The position numbers and the translations under genes were made by a program. From 34-65-8 sp046294735 (GTDB lineage Bacteria; Pseudomonadota; Alphaproteobacteria; Sphingomonadales; Sphingomonadaceae), in NCBI GenBank assembly GCA_046294735.1, contig JBKBKB010000006.1, positions 124,001-188,000 of the forward strand: 64,000 nucleotides of DNA. The letters run 5' to 3'. Numbering within the stretch: position 1 is the first letter of the stretch; each line of letters opens with the position of its first letter. Below are positions 26,566 to 35,649 of the stretch, piece after piece. The notes beneath the pieces are model-generated. The model saw only the letters and a program-made list of their open reading frames with translations, was not told the DNA's origin and did not search any database.

Positions 26566-27278
26566 TTCCTTACGGCATCCAGCTGTGCGGCAAAGATCCG
26601 GTCGCAACCGATCCGGGCGAGGCGCAGGAGGCGCAGCAGGCCTTCCTCGTCGTAGGTCGCGCCTTCAGCCGTGGCCTGGACCTCGGCAATCTTGCCGCCG
26701 GAAATCAGTACGAAGTTCGCATCGGCATCAGCGCCCGAATCCTCGATATAATCGAGGTCGAGCACCGGCGTGCCCTGATGGATGCCGCAGCTGATGGCAG
26801 CGACTTGCGCGGCAATCGGATCCGCAGCCAGATCGCCCGCCGCAATCATCTTGTCGGTGGCCAGCTTGAGCGCCACCCATGCGCCGGAAATGGCCGCGGT
26901 CCGCGTGCCGCCGTCGGCCTGCAGGACATCGCAATCGAGCGTGATCTGCCGCTCTCCCAGCTTCCTGAGGTCGACCACCGCCCGCAAGGACCGCCCGATC
27001 AGGCGCTGGATTTCCTGGGTCCGCCCGCTCTGCTTGCCCTTGGCCGCTTCGCGCTGGCCGCGCGTGTGAGTGGCGCGGGGCAGCATCGAGTATTCCGCCG
27101 TGACCCAGCCTTCACCCTTGCCGCGCAGCCATGGCGGGGTCCGCTCTTCGACACTGGCGGTGCACAGCACCCGCGTATCGCCGAAGCTGACGAGGCAGGA
27201 GCCTTCGGCATGGCGGGTAAAGCCGGTTTCAATGGTGATGGCGCGCATTTCGTCAGGCGCACGGCCGGAAGGTCGCAT
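26562..27278 (-). CDS. rph: Ribonuclease PH
   Basis: A 238-residue phosphorolytic 3'-5' exoribonuclease for tRNA 3'-end maturation, exactly the usual length. Motifs: MRPSGRAPDEMR at the N-terminus, CTASVEERTPPWLRGKG, the basic stretch RATHTRGQREAAKGKQSGRT, CDVLQADGGTRTAAISGA, and DLDYIEDSGADADANFV. It is first in a four-gene minus-strand operon and is divergent from hrcA, with 86 bp between the starts. Confidence 0.95.
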   Translation of the reverse strand: MRPSGRAPDEMRAITIETGFTRHAEGSCLVSFGDTRVLCTASVEERTPPWLRGKGEGWVTAEYSMLPRATHTRGQREAAKGKQSGRTQEIQRLIGRSLRAVVDLRKLGERQITLDCDVLQADGGTRTAAISGAWVALKLATDKMIAAGDLAADPIAAQVAAISCGIHQGTPVLDLDYIEDSGADADANFVLISGGKIAEVQATAEGATYDEEGLLRLLRLARIGCDRIFAAQLDAVRK

Positions 27279-27364
27279 GGGTTTTCCTGTCTGTCAGATT
27301 CGATTCTGGCCCGCGTTAGGCGCTTGCCCCTTGAGGCTGCAAGGGTAGTGGCTACAAAAGGCTC

Positions 27365-28423
27365 ATGGCATCCCCACCGCTCACCGACCTGACCGACCGT
27401 GCGCGGGAAATTTTCCGCCTGGTGGTGGAGGGCTACCTCGACAGCGGCCAGCCGGTCGGCTCCAAGACGCTGGCGGGCCCAAGGGCAGATGGCGGGGGCG
27501 GGCTGAACCTTTCGCCGGCCTCGATCCGCTCGGTGCTGGCAGAGCTGGAAGTGCTCGGCCTGCTGGCTGCGCCGCATACCAGCGCCGGGCGCATGCCGAC
27601 CGAAACCGGCCTGCGGCTGTTCGTCGACGGGATGATGCAGGTCGCGGAACCGACTGCGAGTGAGCGGGAAGCGATCGAGCAGCGGCTCGGCGCGCCCGGC
27701 CCGATCGAGGCAGCGCTGGAGACGACCAGCGCGCTTCTGTCGGACCTTTCCGGCGCCGCCGGGATGGTCATGGTCCCGACCCTTGAGTCGCGCCTTGCCC
27801 AGCTCTCGCTTGTCAGTCTGGGGCAGAACCGGGCGCTGGCCGTGCTGGTCGGGGAAGATGGCGCGATCGAGAACCGGGTGGTCGATCTGGCTGCTGCGGC
27901 CACTCCGTCGCAGCTGGAGCAGGCGAGCAACTATATCACCGCCCGCCTTGCGGGCCGAACGCTGGCTGAAGCATCGGCGGATATGCGGCGAGAACTGGCA
28001 TCGGGCCGCTCGCAGCTCGATTCGGCCAGCCGCGCGCTGGTGGAGCGCGGCCTGGCGGTATGGAGCGAGGATGCGGCCCGCCGCCCGGTGCTGATCGTGC
28101 GCGGCGCCTCGAACCTGCTCGACGAGGCCGCCTTGCAGGACATCGAGCGGGTCCGGCAGCTGCTCGATGATCTCGAAAGCAAGCAGTCGGTCGCCGAATT
28201 GCTCGACAGCGCGCGCGAGGCCGAGGCGACGCGGATTTTCATCGGCAGCGAGAACCGTCTGTTCGCCCTCAGCGGATCGTCGGTCATCGCCTCACCCTAT
28301 CGCGACCGGGAAGGGCGGGTGGTCGGAGTGCTGGGGGTGATCGGCCCGACACGATTGAATTACGCGCGCGTCGTCCCCATGGTGGATTTCACCGCCCGAT
28401 CACTGGGCAAACTCATCGGATAG
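27365..28423 (+). CDS. hrcA: Heat-inducible transcription repressor HrcA
   Basis: A 352-residue repressor that binds CIRCE elements upstream of groESL and similar operons. The N-terminal winged helix spans about residues 1-80: LTDRAREIFRLVVEGYLDSG, QPVGSKTLAG, then LSPASIRSVLAELEVLGLL and PHTSAGRMPTETGLRLFVD. The GAF-like C-terminal domain ends in VVGVLGVIGPTRLNYARVVP. The DNA-binding loop carries a Gly-rich insertion (GPRADGGGGLN). No CIRCE sequence is visible in this window, so the targets are elsewhere. It precedes grpE by 13 bp. Confidence 0.95.
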   Translation: MASPPLTDLTDRAREIFRLVVEGYLDSGQPVGSKTLAGPRADGGGGLNLSPASIRSVLAELEVLGLLAAPHTSAGRMPTETGLRLFVDGMMQVAEPTASEREAIEQRLGAPGPIEAALETTSALLSDLSGAAGMVMVPTLESRLAQLSLVSLGQNRALAVLVGEDGAIENRVVDLAAAATPSQLEQASNYITARLAGRTLAEASADMRRELASGRSQLDSASRALVERGLAVWSEDAARRPVLIVRGASNLLDEAALQDIERVRQLLDDLESKQSVAELLDSAREAEATRIFIGSENRLFALSGSSVIASPYRDREGRVVGVLGVIGPTRLNYARVVPMVDFTARSLGKLIG

Positions 28424-28436
28424 ATACGAAAAGACC

Positions 28437-29021
28437 ATGACTGAACAAGACAAGCGGCCGCAAGACGACGCCGCCCAGAAGGAATTGGAAGGCGTGCCCG
28501 CGCACATGCTCGACAAGGGCGACGAGGACGGAGAAATTGACGGGGGGCTAGCTGACGCACTGGCTGCGCTGAAGGCTGATCTCGATGCGGCGAAGCAGGA
28601 AGTGCTCTACGCCAAGGCAGACACGCAGAACGTGCGCCGCCGGCTGGAGAAAGATATCCAGGACGCCCGTATCTATGCCGCGACCGGTTTCGCGCGTGAT
28701 GTCCTGTCGGTAGCAGACAATCTCGCCCGCGCGCTCGACGCACTGCCTGCCGACGTGCGCGAGGACGAGAAGATGAAGGGCTTCGTCACCGGCATTGAAG
28801 CGACCCAGCGCGAACTGGAGAAGGTGTTCGGCCAGCACGGCGTGACCCGCATAGCCTCGGTCGGCCTGCCGCTCGACCCGAACCAGCACCAGGCGATGCT
28901 CGAAATCCCCACCGGCGAGCACGAACCCGGCACCGTGGTGGAGGAAATGATGTCCGGCTACATGATCAAGGACCGCCTGCTGAGGCCAGCCATGGTCGCG
29001 GTGGCAAAGAAGCCGGACTGA
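28437..29021 (+). CDS. grpE: Nucleotide exchange factor GrpE
   Basis: A 194-residue DnaK cochaperone that releases ADP. The N-terminus is acidic and disordered. A long helix follows (LAALKADLDAAKQEVLYAKA, then TQNVRRRLEKDI), and the C-terminal beta domain includes GVTRIASVGLPLDPNQHQAM and VEEMMSGYMIKDRLLRPAMV. It is co-directional with hrcA and about 3.5 kb upstream of dnaK. Confidence 0.95.
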   Translation: MTEQDKRPQDDAAQKELEGVPAHMLDKGDEDGEIDGGLADALAALKADLDAAKQEVLYAKADTQNVRRRLEKDIQDARIYAATGFARDVLSVADNLARALDALPADVREDEKMKGFVTGIEATQRELEKVFGQHGVTRIASVGLPLDPNQHQAMLEIPTGEHEPGTVVEEMMSGYMIKDRLLRPAMVAVAKKPD

Positions 29022-29044
29022 CAGGGACCGTCGAGGAGAGGGCA

Positions 29045-30796
29045 ATGAAGGCCGCATGGACAACGATTGCGGCCTTCGCTGCGCTGGCTGTGAGCGCGCA
29101 GGTCCATGCACAGGAGGCCGACGCGCGCCTGTCTGCGCTGGCGGATAGCTATCACAGCTACCAGATCGAGCAGTCCGGCCGGATCGAGCAGCCGGATGGC
29201 AGCACGGAGGCGGGTGACCGGCTGTGGTCGGTTACGCCGGAGGCGCACGTGGCCCGGGCCGAAAAGGCCAAGGTGTGGCTGGCTCAGCTCGACGCCATTG
29301 GCAAGGGCCAGTTGACCGCCGCAGGGAAAGTCGACGCAGCCGTGCTCCGCCACCTGCTGGAGACCGAGATCGGGGACGCGCAGTTCCGCGAATGGGAAAT
29401 GCCGTTCGACAGCGACAACAATTTCTGGAGCTACCTTGCCGCCCGCTCGGCCTTTGGCAGTGCAGAGGATTACCGCCGCTACATCGCCCGTATGCGCGAC
29501 ATTCCGCGGTTCTTTGCCGAGCATACCGCCAACGCCCGTGCAGGCCTGGCACGCGGGTTCAGTGTGCCCCAGGTGACACTGGCGGGGCGGGATGCCTCGC
29601 TGACGGCCTATGTGGTTGACGATCCGGAAAAGAACCCGTTCTGGGCCCCGTTCGCCGGGCTCGGCGCGACCCGCATCCCGGCGGGAGAACAGGAGGCGCT
29701 GAAGGCCGAGGGCAGGGAGGCAATCGCGGCGGCTGTCACGCCGGCCTATCGCGACCTGCTGCGGTTCTTCCGCGAGGTTTATGTCCCCAACACCCGGCAG
29801 ACGCTTGGCGCGCGCGAATTTCCTGACGGGTTGGCCTATTACCGGCAACAGATCAGGGAATACACCACCCTCGATCTGTCTGCCGAGGAAATCCACCAGA
29901 TCGGCCTTGGTGAAGTCGCTCGTATCACTGCCGAGATGGAGCAGGTCAAGGCGGAGGCCGGGTTCACCGGAACCTTGCCCCAATTTGTCACCTTTCTGCG
30001 GACCGATCCGCAGTTCGTGGCGCGCACACCGGATGAGTTGATGGGTGTATCGTCCTATGTCGCGAAGCGGGTGGACGGTCGGCTGAAGGATTACTTCGGC
30101 TTTCTCCCGCGCTTCCGGTTCGCAATCCGCGAAGTCGATCCGGCCATTGCCCCGTTCTATACCGCCGGACGTGGCGGGCTCGATGCCTGCCAGATGAACA
30201 CCTACAATTTATCCGCCCGCCCGCTGTACAACATTCCGGCGCTCACCCTGCATGAATGCGCGCCGGGGCATAGCTTTCAGGCCGCGATTGCATTGGAACA
30301 GCCCGAAGTGCCGCAGTTCCGGCGACAAGTCTATTTCTCCGGGTTCGGCGAGGGCTGGGGGCTCTACACCGAGTATCTCGGCGAGGAGATGGGGATTTAC
30401 CGGAACCCCTACGAGCGCTTCGGTAAGCTCAGTTACGAGATGTGGCGCGCGGTCCGCCTGGTGATCGACACCGGCATCCACCACTACGGCTGGAGCCGCG
30501 AACAGGCGCAGGACTACCTCGCCAGCCGCACCGCGCTGTCCCAGCATGAAGTCGCGACCGAGGTTGACCGCTATATCAGCTGGCCGGGGCAGGCACTGGC
30601 CTACAAGCTGGGCGAGATGACCATCCGCCGGGTGCGTGCCAAGGCGGAAAAGGAACTCGGGCCGAAGTTCGACATCCGCAAGTTCCACGATGTCGTGCTG
30701 TCGCTCGGCTCGGTCCCGCTCCCGGTGCTGGAAGAGCGGATCGACGCGTTCATCGCCGATGGCGGGCAGGGCCTGCCGGGCGTGGCCTACGACTGA
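29045..30796 (+). CDS. DUF885 family secreted protein (putative zinc metallopeptidase)
   Basis: A 583-residue exported protein. The start ATG 29045 has GAGGAGAGGG just upstream; the signal peptide covers about residues 1-22 (AVSAQVHAQ). The mature part is all-helical with the DUF885 signature LHECAPGHSFQAA near residues 401-413, an HExxxGH variant of a zinc site, followed about 30 residues later by FGEGWGLYTEYLGEEMG, whose glutamate could be a further ligand. These features resemble carboxypeptidase Taq/thimet-type helical peptidases, but I know of no confirmed substrate. It lies 23 bp after grpE and may be read through from it. Confidence 0.8.
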   Translation: MKAAWTTIAAFAALAVSAQVHAQEADARLSALADSYHSYQIEQSGRIEQPDGSTEAGDRLWSVTPEAHVARAEKAKVWLAQLDAIGKGQLTAAGKVDAAVLRHLLETEIGDAQFREWEMPFDSDNNFWSYLAARSAFGSAEDYRRYIARMRDIPRFFAEHTANARAGLARGFSVPQVTLAGRDASLTAYVVDDPEKNPFWAPFAGLGATRIPAGEQEALKAEGREAIAAAVTPAYRDLLRFFREVYVPNTRQTLGAREFPDGLAYYRQQIREYTTLDLSAEEIHQIGLGEVARITAEMEQVKAEAGFTGTLPQFVTFLRTDPQFVARTPDELMGVSSYVAKRVDGRLKDYFGFLPRFRFAIREVDPAIAPFYTAGRGGLDACQMNTYNLSARPLYNIPALTLHECAPGHSFQAAIALEQPEVPQFRRQVYFSGFGEGWGLYTEYLGEEMGIYRNPYERFGKLSYEMWRAVRLVIDTGIHHYGWSREQAQDYLASRTALSQHEVATEVDRYISWPGQALAYKLGEMTIRRVRAKAEKELGPKFDIRKFHDVVLSLGSVPLPVLEERIDAFIADGGQGLPGVAYD

Positions 30797-30802
30797 CCGG
30801 CT

Positions 30803-31375
30803 CTATACGGCCAGATAGAGCGCAAGGTACCGTCCGCTCAGGGTCAGCAGCAGCGCCAGGCTCCACCCGGGATGCCGGATCACTGCGGCTGCGATCATCA
30901 GCGCGACCAGCATCAGTGTCATCCCGACCGAAAACGGGGTCAGCAAGGCTTGGCGTATTACTTCAATCGACAACAGGTAGGCCCATTGCACGCCCACCAG
31001 CGCGATCAGCAATCCCAGGACGAGCCTGCGAACCCGGAAATAATGGTCATCGATATTTGCCAGCCGCGCCGGGTCGCTGGGGAATACCAGCCGTGCAGCC
31101 AGATAATAGCACGACGCAAACATCATCACCGCGAGCAAGGAGGCCGGTGTGACCGAGAGCAGATTGCGCACGGACCATGCGAAAATCCAGAAGCTGAGCA
31201 GATCGAGCATCACAAAGGCACCCAGCGCCGGTGTGAGGTAGCCGATCTTGATGCTGGCTGCGTTATGTTGCGCGAACCGCAACTCGATCACTCTTCCCAG
31301 GCCGCCCAGTAGTTCGACCAGCGAAAGGCCGAGCAGCAGGCTGTAGAGAACGAAGATGAACTCGAAATCGCTCAT
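30803..31375 (-). CDS. Six-helix membrane protein of unknown function
   Basis: A 190-residue inner-membrane protein with about five or six hydrophobic helices (near residues 5-27, 44-68, 75-95, 116-136, 145-165, 170-187) and a charged loop after the third (PSDPARLANIDDHYFRVRRL). I recognise no family motif. It is the last gene of a minus-strand run whose members overlap by 4 nt: the copper chaperone, the metalloprotease-like gene, and this one (ATGA at 31372-31375). Its stop converges with DUF885 at a distance of 6 bp. Confidence 0.7.
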   Translation of the reverse strand: MSDFEFIFVLYSLLLGLSLVELLGGLGRVIELRFAQHNAASIKIGYLTPALGAFVMLDLLSFWIFAWSVRNLLSVTPASLLAVMMFASCYYLAARLVFPSDPARLANIDDHYFRVRRLVLGLLIALVGVQWAYLLSIEVIRQALLTPFSVGMTLMLVALMIAAAVIRHPGWSLALLLTLSGRYLALYLAV

Positions 31376-31887
31376 CGTTCCGCTCCGGGAAAACGCACCA
31401 GCAGGTCATAGGCTGCCTTGTCCGCCACCCCGGCAATCCTGACCCCGCGCCGGAGCAGGAAGGCATGGCGGACGATCTCCGCCTGCTGCTCGATGCCGTA
31501 CTGCTCCAGTTTCCAGCCCGGCCTGAGGCTGTAGTCATATTGTTCCCACGGCAAGCGGTTGAGCACCAGCCACCAGCTCCCGAATGCCTGGACCTGCCAG
31601 ACATGGACCATTTCGTGAATGAAATGCCCCTGCAGGTGGATCGGCCCGGTCGCAAAATCGTCACAGTAGTTATCCGCGTGGGGATGGAAATGCAGGTGCC
31701 CGCGCGGTGCCATGGTGATCCGGCGGGGCTGGAAGGGAAACCATTTCCTTCGCCGGATCATGACTTTGCCATAGTCGATGGCGTCGCCGAATATGCTGCG
31801 GGCAAGGGCCGTTTCGCCGGGAGTGAGGGCGCGCTCGCCCCCGGCCGGGCAGATTGTTCTCAGAATGTCGGTACTCTGCGCGTTCAG
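31372..31887 (-). CDS. Small HExxH protein (sphingomonad 'vgr-related' type), probable CTG start
   Basis: About 171 residues if translation begins at CTG 31885-31887. The first standard start is ATG 31759-31761, which gives 129 residues, but the 42 codons before it encode sequence I recall as conserved in this family (ALTPGETALARSIFGDAIDY). No ATG, GTG or TTG occurs between the in-frame stop at 31894-31896 and 31761. CTG overlaps the TGA of the copper-chaperone gene as CTGA, as at DUF817. The core motif HEMVHVWQ is a zinc-metallopeptidase-like HExxH. The database name 'vgr related' does not reflect a known function; a CTG at 31863 is an alternative start. Confidence 0.6.
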   Translation of the reverse strand: MNAQSTDILRTICPAGGERALTPGETALARSIFGDAIDYGKVMIRRRKWFPFQPRRITMAPRGHLHFHPHADNYCDDFATGPIHLQGHFIHEMVHVWQVQAFGSWWLVLNRLPWEQYDYSLRPGWKLEQYGIEQQAEIVRHAFLLRRGVRIAGVADKAAYDLLVRFPGAER

Positions 31888-32366
31888 CGTTCGCTACCCG
31901 CTGCGCGGACCTCGGCCGGGAAAGTGGTAGAAGCCCCGCCTGAAACCGTGATGGTGACGTCAACAGTTCCGCCTTCCGCCACCTCAGGTGACAGCTTCAT
32001 CGCCATGACGTGCTTTCCGCCGGGCTCGAACGCATGCTTGTCCCCCTTGCTGAGGGGCAGGGGCAGCATCGGCTGCATCTGCATCTTGCCGTCCCATTCG
32101 CCATATTCGTGGAACTCGGCGCTTTCGGCGCCTGTAACGCTCACCCGGCTGAGGGCCACGGATCGGTCCCCGTCATAGGCGAGATCGAAATAGACCGCCG
32201 CCGGATTTCCCGATACCGCCGGGAGAACCAGTCGGGCATTGCTCACCGCAAGGCCCGCCACGCCCTGTTCCGCCTGCGCCGGGGCCTGTTGATCCTTTTC
32301 ACCGCAAGATGCGAGGCTCAGCGACCCCAATGTCAGCGCCGCTGCAAGTATGGCATTCCTGTTCAC
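31884..32366 (-). CDS. PCu(A)C-type copper chaperone lipoprotein
   Basis: A 160-residue lipoprotein beginning at GTG 32364-32366; the signal peptide ends at the lipobox SLASC (Cys near 21). The copper site of the PCu(A)C family is present: EFHEYGEWDGKMQMQPM gives the first His and Met, and KHVMAMKLSP gives the H-x-M pair about 20 residues later. These periplasmic proteins deliver Cu(I) to cytochrome oxidase. It is the first gene of a three-gene minus-strand operon, divergent from dnaK. No Sco gene is adjacent. Confidence 0.88.
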   Translation of the reverse strand: MNRNAILAAALTLGSLSLASCGEKDQQAPAQAEQGVAGLAVSNARLVLPAVSGNPAAVYFDLAYDGDRSVALSRVSVTGAESAEFHEYGEWDGKMQMQPMLPLPLSKGDKHAFEPGGKHVMAMKLSPEVAEGGTVDVTITVSGGASTTFPAEVRAAGSER

Positions 32367-32414
32367 GCCCGTGTCTCCTTGTTTCCGTGGTGCAGCCCTA
32401 GCTTGCGTAGTTCT

Positions 32415-32442
32415 CTTGTTCCACCGGATTCCACACCTATAT
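32415..32442 (+). promoter_or_regulatory. RpoH (sigma-32) heat-shock promoter of dnaK
   Basis: CTTG at 32415-32418, a 17-nt spacer, and CCTATAT at 32436-32442 match the alphaproteobacterial heat-shock consensus CTTG-N17/18-CYTATNT, established for Caulobacter-type sigma-32. The start of transcription would lie about 85 nt before the dnaK ATG. The assignment rests on consensus match and position. Confidence 0.75.
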
Positions 32443-32533
32443 CGCCGTCATCAAACGAGCTGCCGATCCGGCCTGCCTGTTGCAGGAGGCCGCACCGGGC
32501 AGTGTCCAATCAACTCAAGTGAGTGGGGAAGTA

Positions 32534-34456
<1,923 letters not shown>

Positions 34457-34478
34457 GGCCCGGACTGGAAACCATGAC

Positions 34479-34509
34479 CTGCCGCCGGTGCAATCTGCCC
34501 CGGCGGCAG
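34479..34509 (+). other. Intercistronic hairpin between dnaK and dnaJ
   Basis: A perfect 10-bp inverted repeat, CTGCCGCCGG (34479-34488) with CCGGCGGCAG (34500-34509), loop 11 nt, lies 22 bp after the dnaK stop and 19 bp before the dnaJ ATG. No T-run follows, so it is unlikely to be a full terminator. It could protect the dnaK 3' end or attenuate dnaJ to hold the DnaK:DnaJ ratio high. Confidence 0.5.
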
Positions 34510-34528
34510 CAAGGTTTGGGGTGCTGCA

Positions 34529-35647
34529 ATGTCTTCGGTTGAAACCGACTTCTACGAACTGCTCGAAGTGAGCCGGGATGCAGACGATCGCACGATCAAG
34601 TCTGCCTACCGACGCCTTGCCATGCAGTATCACCCGGACCGCAATCCGGGCTGTGCCGATTCCGAGGCCAGGTTCAAGGCGATCAGCTCCGCCTACGATT
34701 GTCTCAAGGATCCGCAGAAGCGCGCGGCCTACGACCGGTTCGGCCATGCCGCTTTCCAGAACGGTAGCCCGGGCGGCGGCCACCCGGGGTCCGATTTCAA
34801 CGATCTGGGCGATATCTTCGAAACCATCTTCGGCAGCGCTTTTGGCGGTGGCGGCCGGGCACAGCCCCGACGCGGTGCCGACTTGCGCTATGACATGGAA
34901 GTCACGCTGGAAGAGGCTTTCCATGGCACCTCGAGCGAGATCGAGATCGAAGTCTCGCAATCCTGCGACACCTGCAACGGCTCCGGGGCGACGCCCGGCA
35001 CCGGAACCCGCGGCTGCAAGCTGTGCAGCGGTTACGGCAAGGTCCGCGCCAAGCAAGGCTTCTTCGTGGTCGAGCGGCCTTGCCCGAACTGCCATGGGCG
35101 CGGTGAAGTGCTGGAAAATCCATGCCGTGATTGCGGTGGCGAGGGGCGAATCGACCGGCCCCAGACGCTCAAGGTCGATATCCCGCCGGGGGTCGATACC
35201 GGGACCCGCATCCGCCTGTCAGGGAAGGGAGAGGCCGGACCACGCGGCGCGCCGTCGGGCGATCTCTACATCTTCATCCACGTGAAGCCGCACGCCGTGT
35301 TCCAGCGTGAAGGCACCACGCTGGGAACGAAGGTGCCGATCAGCTTTACCACCGCTGCCCTGGGTGGGTGCGTGACCATCCCCGACCTTTCGGGTGAGAC
35401 CAACACGATCGAGATTCCGGCGGGCATCCAGTCCGGCAAGCAGTTGCGCCAGCGCGGTGCTGGAATGCCGGTGCTGCAGGGGCGCGGGCGGGGTGACCTG
35501 GTGGTTGAAATTCAGGTCGAAACCCCGACGAAACTGACAAAGGCCCAGCGCGAAATACTGGAACAGTTCCGCGACACCGAGACCGGCGAGGAATGCCCGG
35601 AGAGCCGCAGTTTCTTGAATCGCCTCAAGGATGTGTTCGGCGGCTGA
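34529..35647 (+). CDS. dnaJ: Chaperone protein DnaJ
   Basis: A 372-residue type I Hsp40. The J domain (about 1-70) has the HPD motif in QYHPDRNPG. A Gly/Phe-rich region follows (GSPGGGHPGSDFNDLGD, GSAFGGGGRA). The zinc-binding domain has four CxxCxGxG repeats: CDTCNGSG, CKLCSGYG, CPNCHGRG, CRDCGGEG. The C-terminal substrate-binding domains contain DIPPGVDTGTRIRLSGKGE. It follows dnaK, probably on the same transcript, and converges with the coiled-coil gene 3 bp away. Confidence 0.97.
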   Translation: MSSVETDFYELLEVSRDADDRTIKSAYRRLAMQYHPDRNPGCADSEARFKAISSAYDCLKDPQKRAAYDRFGHAAFQNGSPGGGHPGSDFNDLGDIFETIFGSAFGGGGRAQPRRGADLRYDMEVTLEEAFHGTSSEIEIEVSQSCDTCNGSGATPGTGTRGCKLCSGYGKVRAKQGFFVVERPCPNCHGRGEVLENPCRDCGGEGRIDRPQTLKVDIPPGVDTGTRIRLSGKGEAGPRGAPSGDLYIFIHVKPHAVFQREGTTLGTKVPISFTTAALGGCVTIPDLSGETNTIEIPAGIQSGKQLRQRGAGMPVLQGRGRGDLVVEIQVETPTKLTKAQREILEQFRDTETGEECPESRSFLNRLKDVFGG

Positions 35648-35649
35648 CC

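Noticed and set aside
27279..27364. A CIRCE element or RpoH promoter upstream of hrcA-grpE
   Set aside because: No TTAGCACTC-type inverted repeat is present, and the CTTG at 27330 has no CYTATNT at 17 or 18 nt. A weak sigma-70 pair (TTGAGG, TACAAA) is too poor to annotate.
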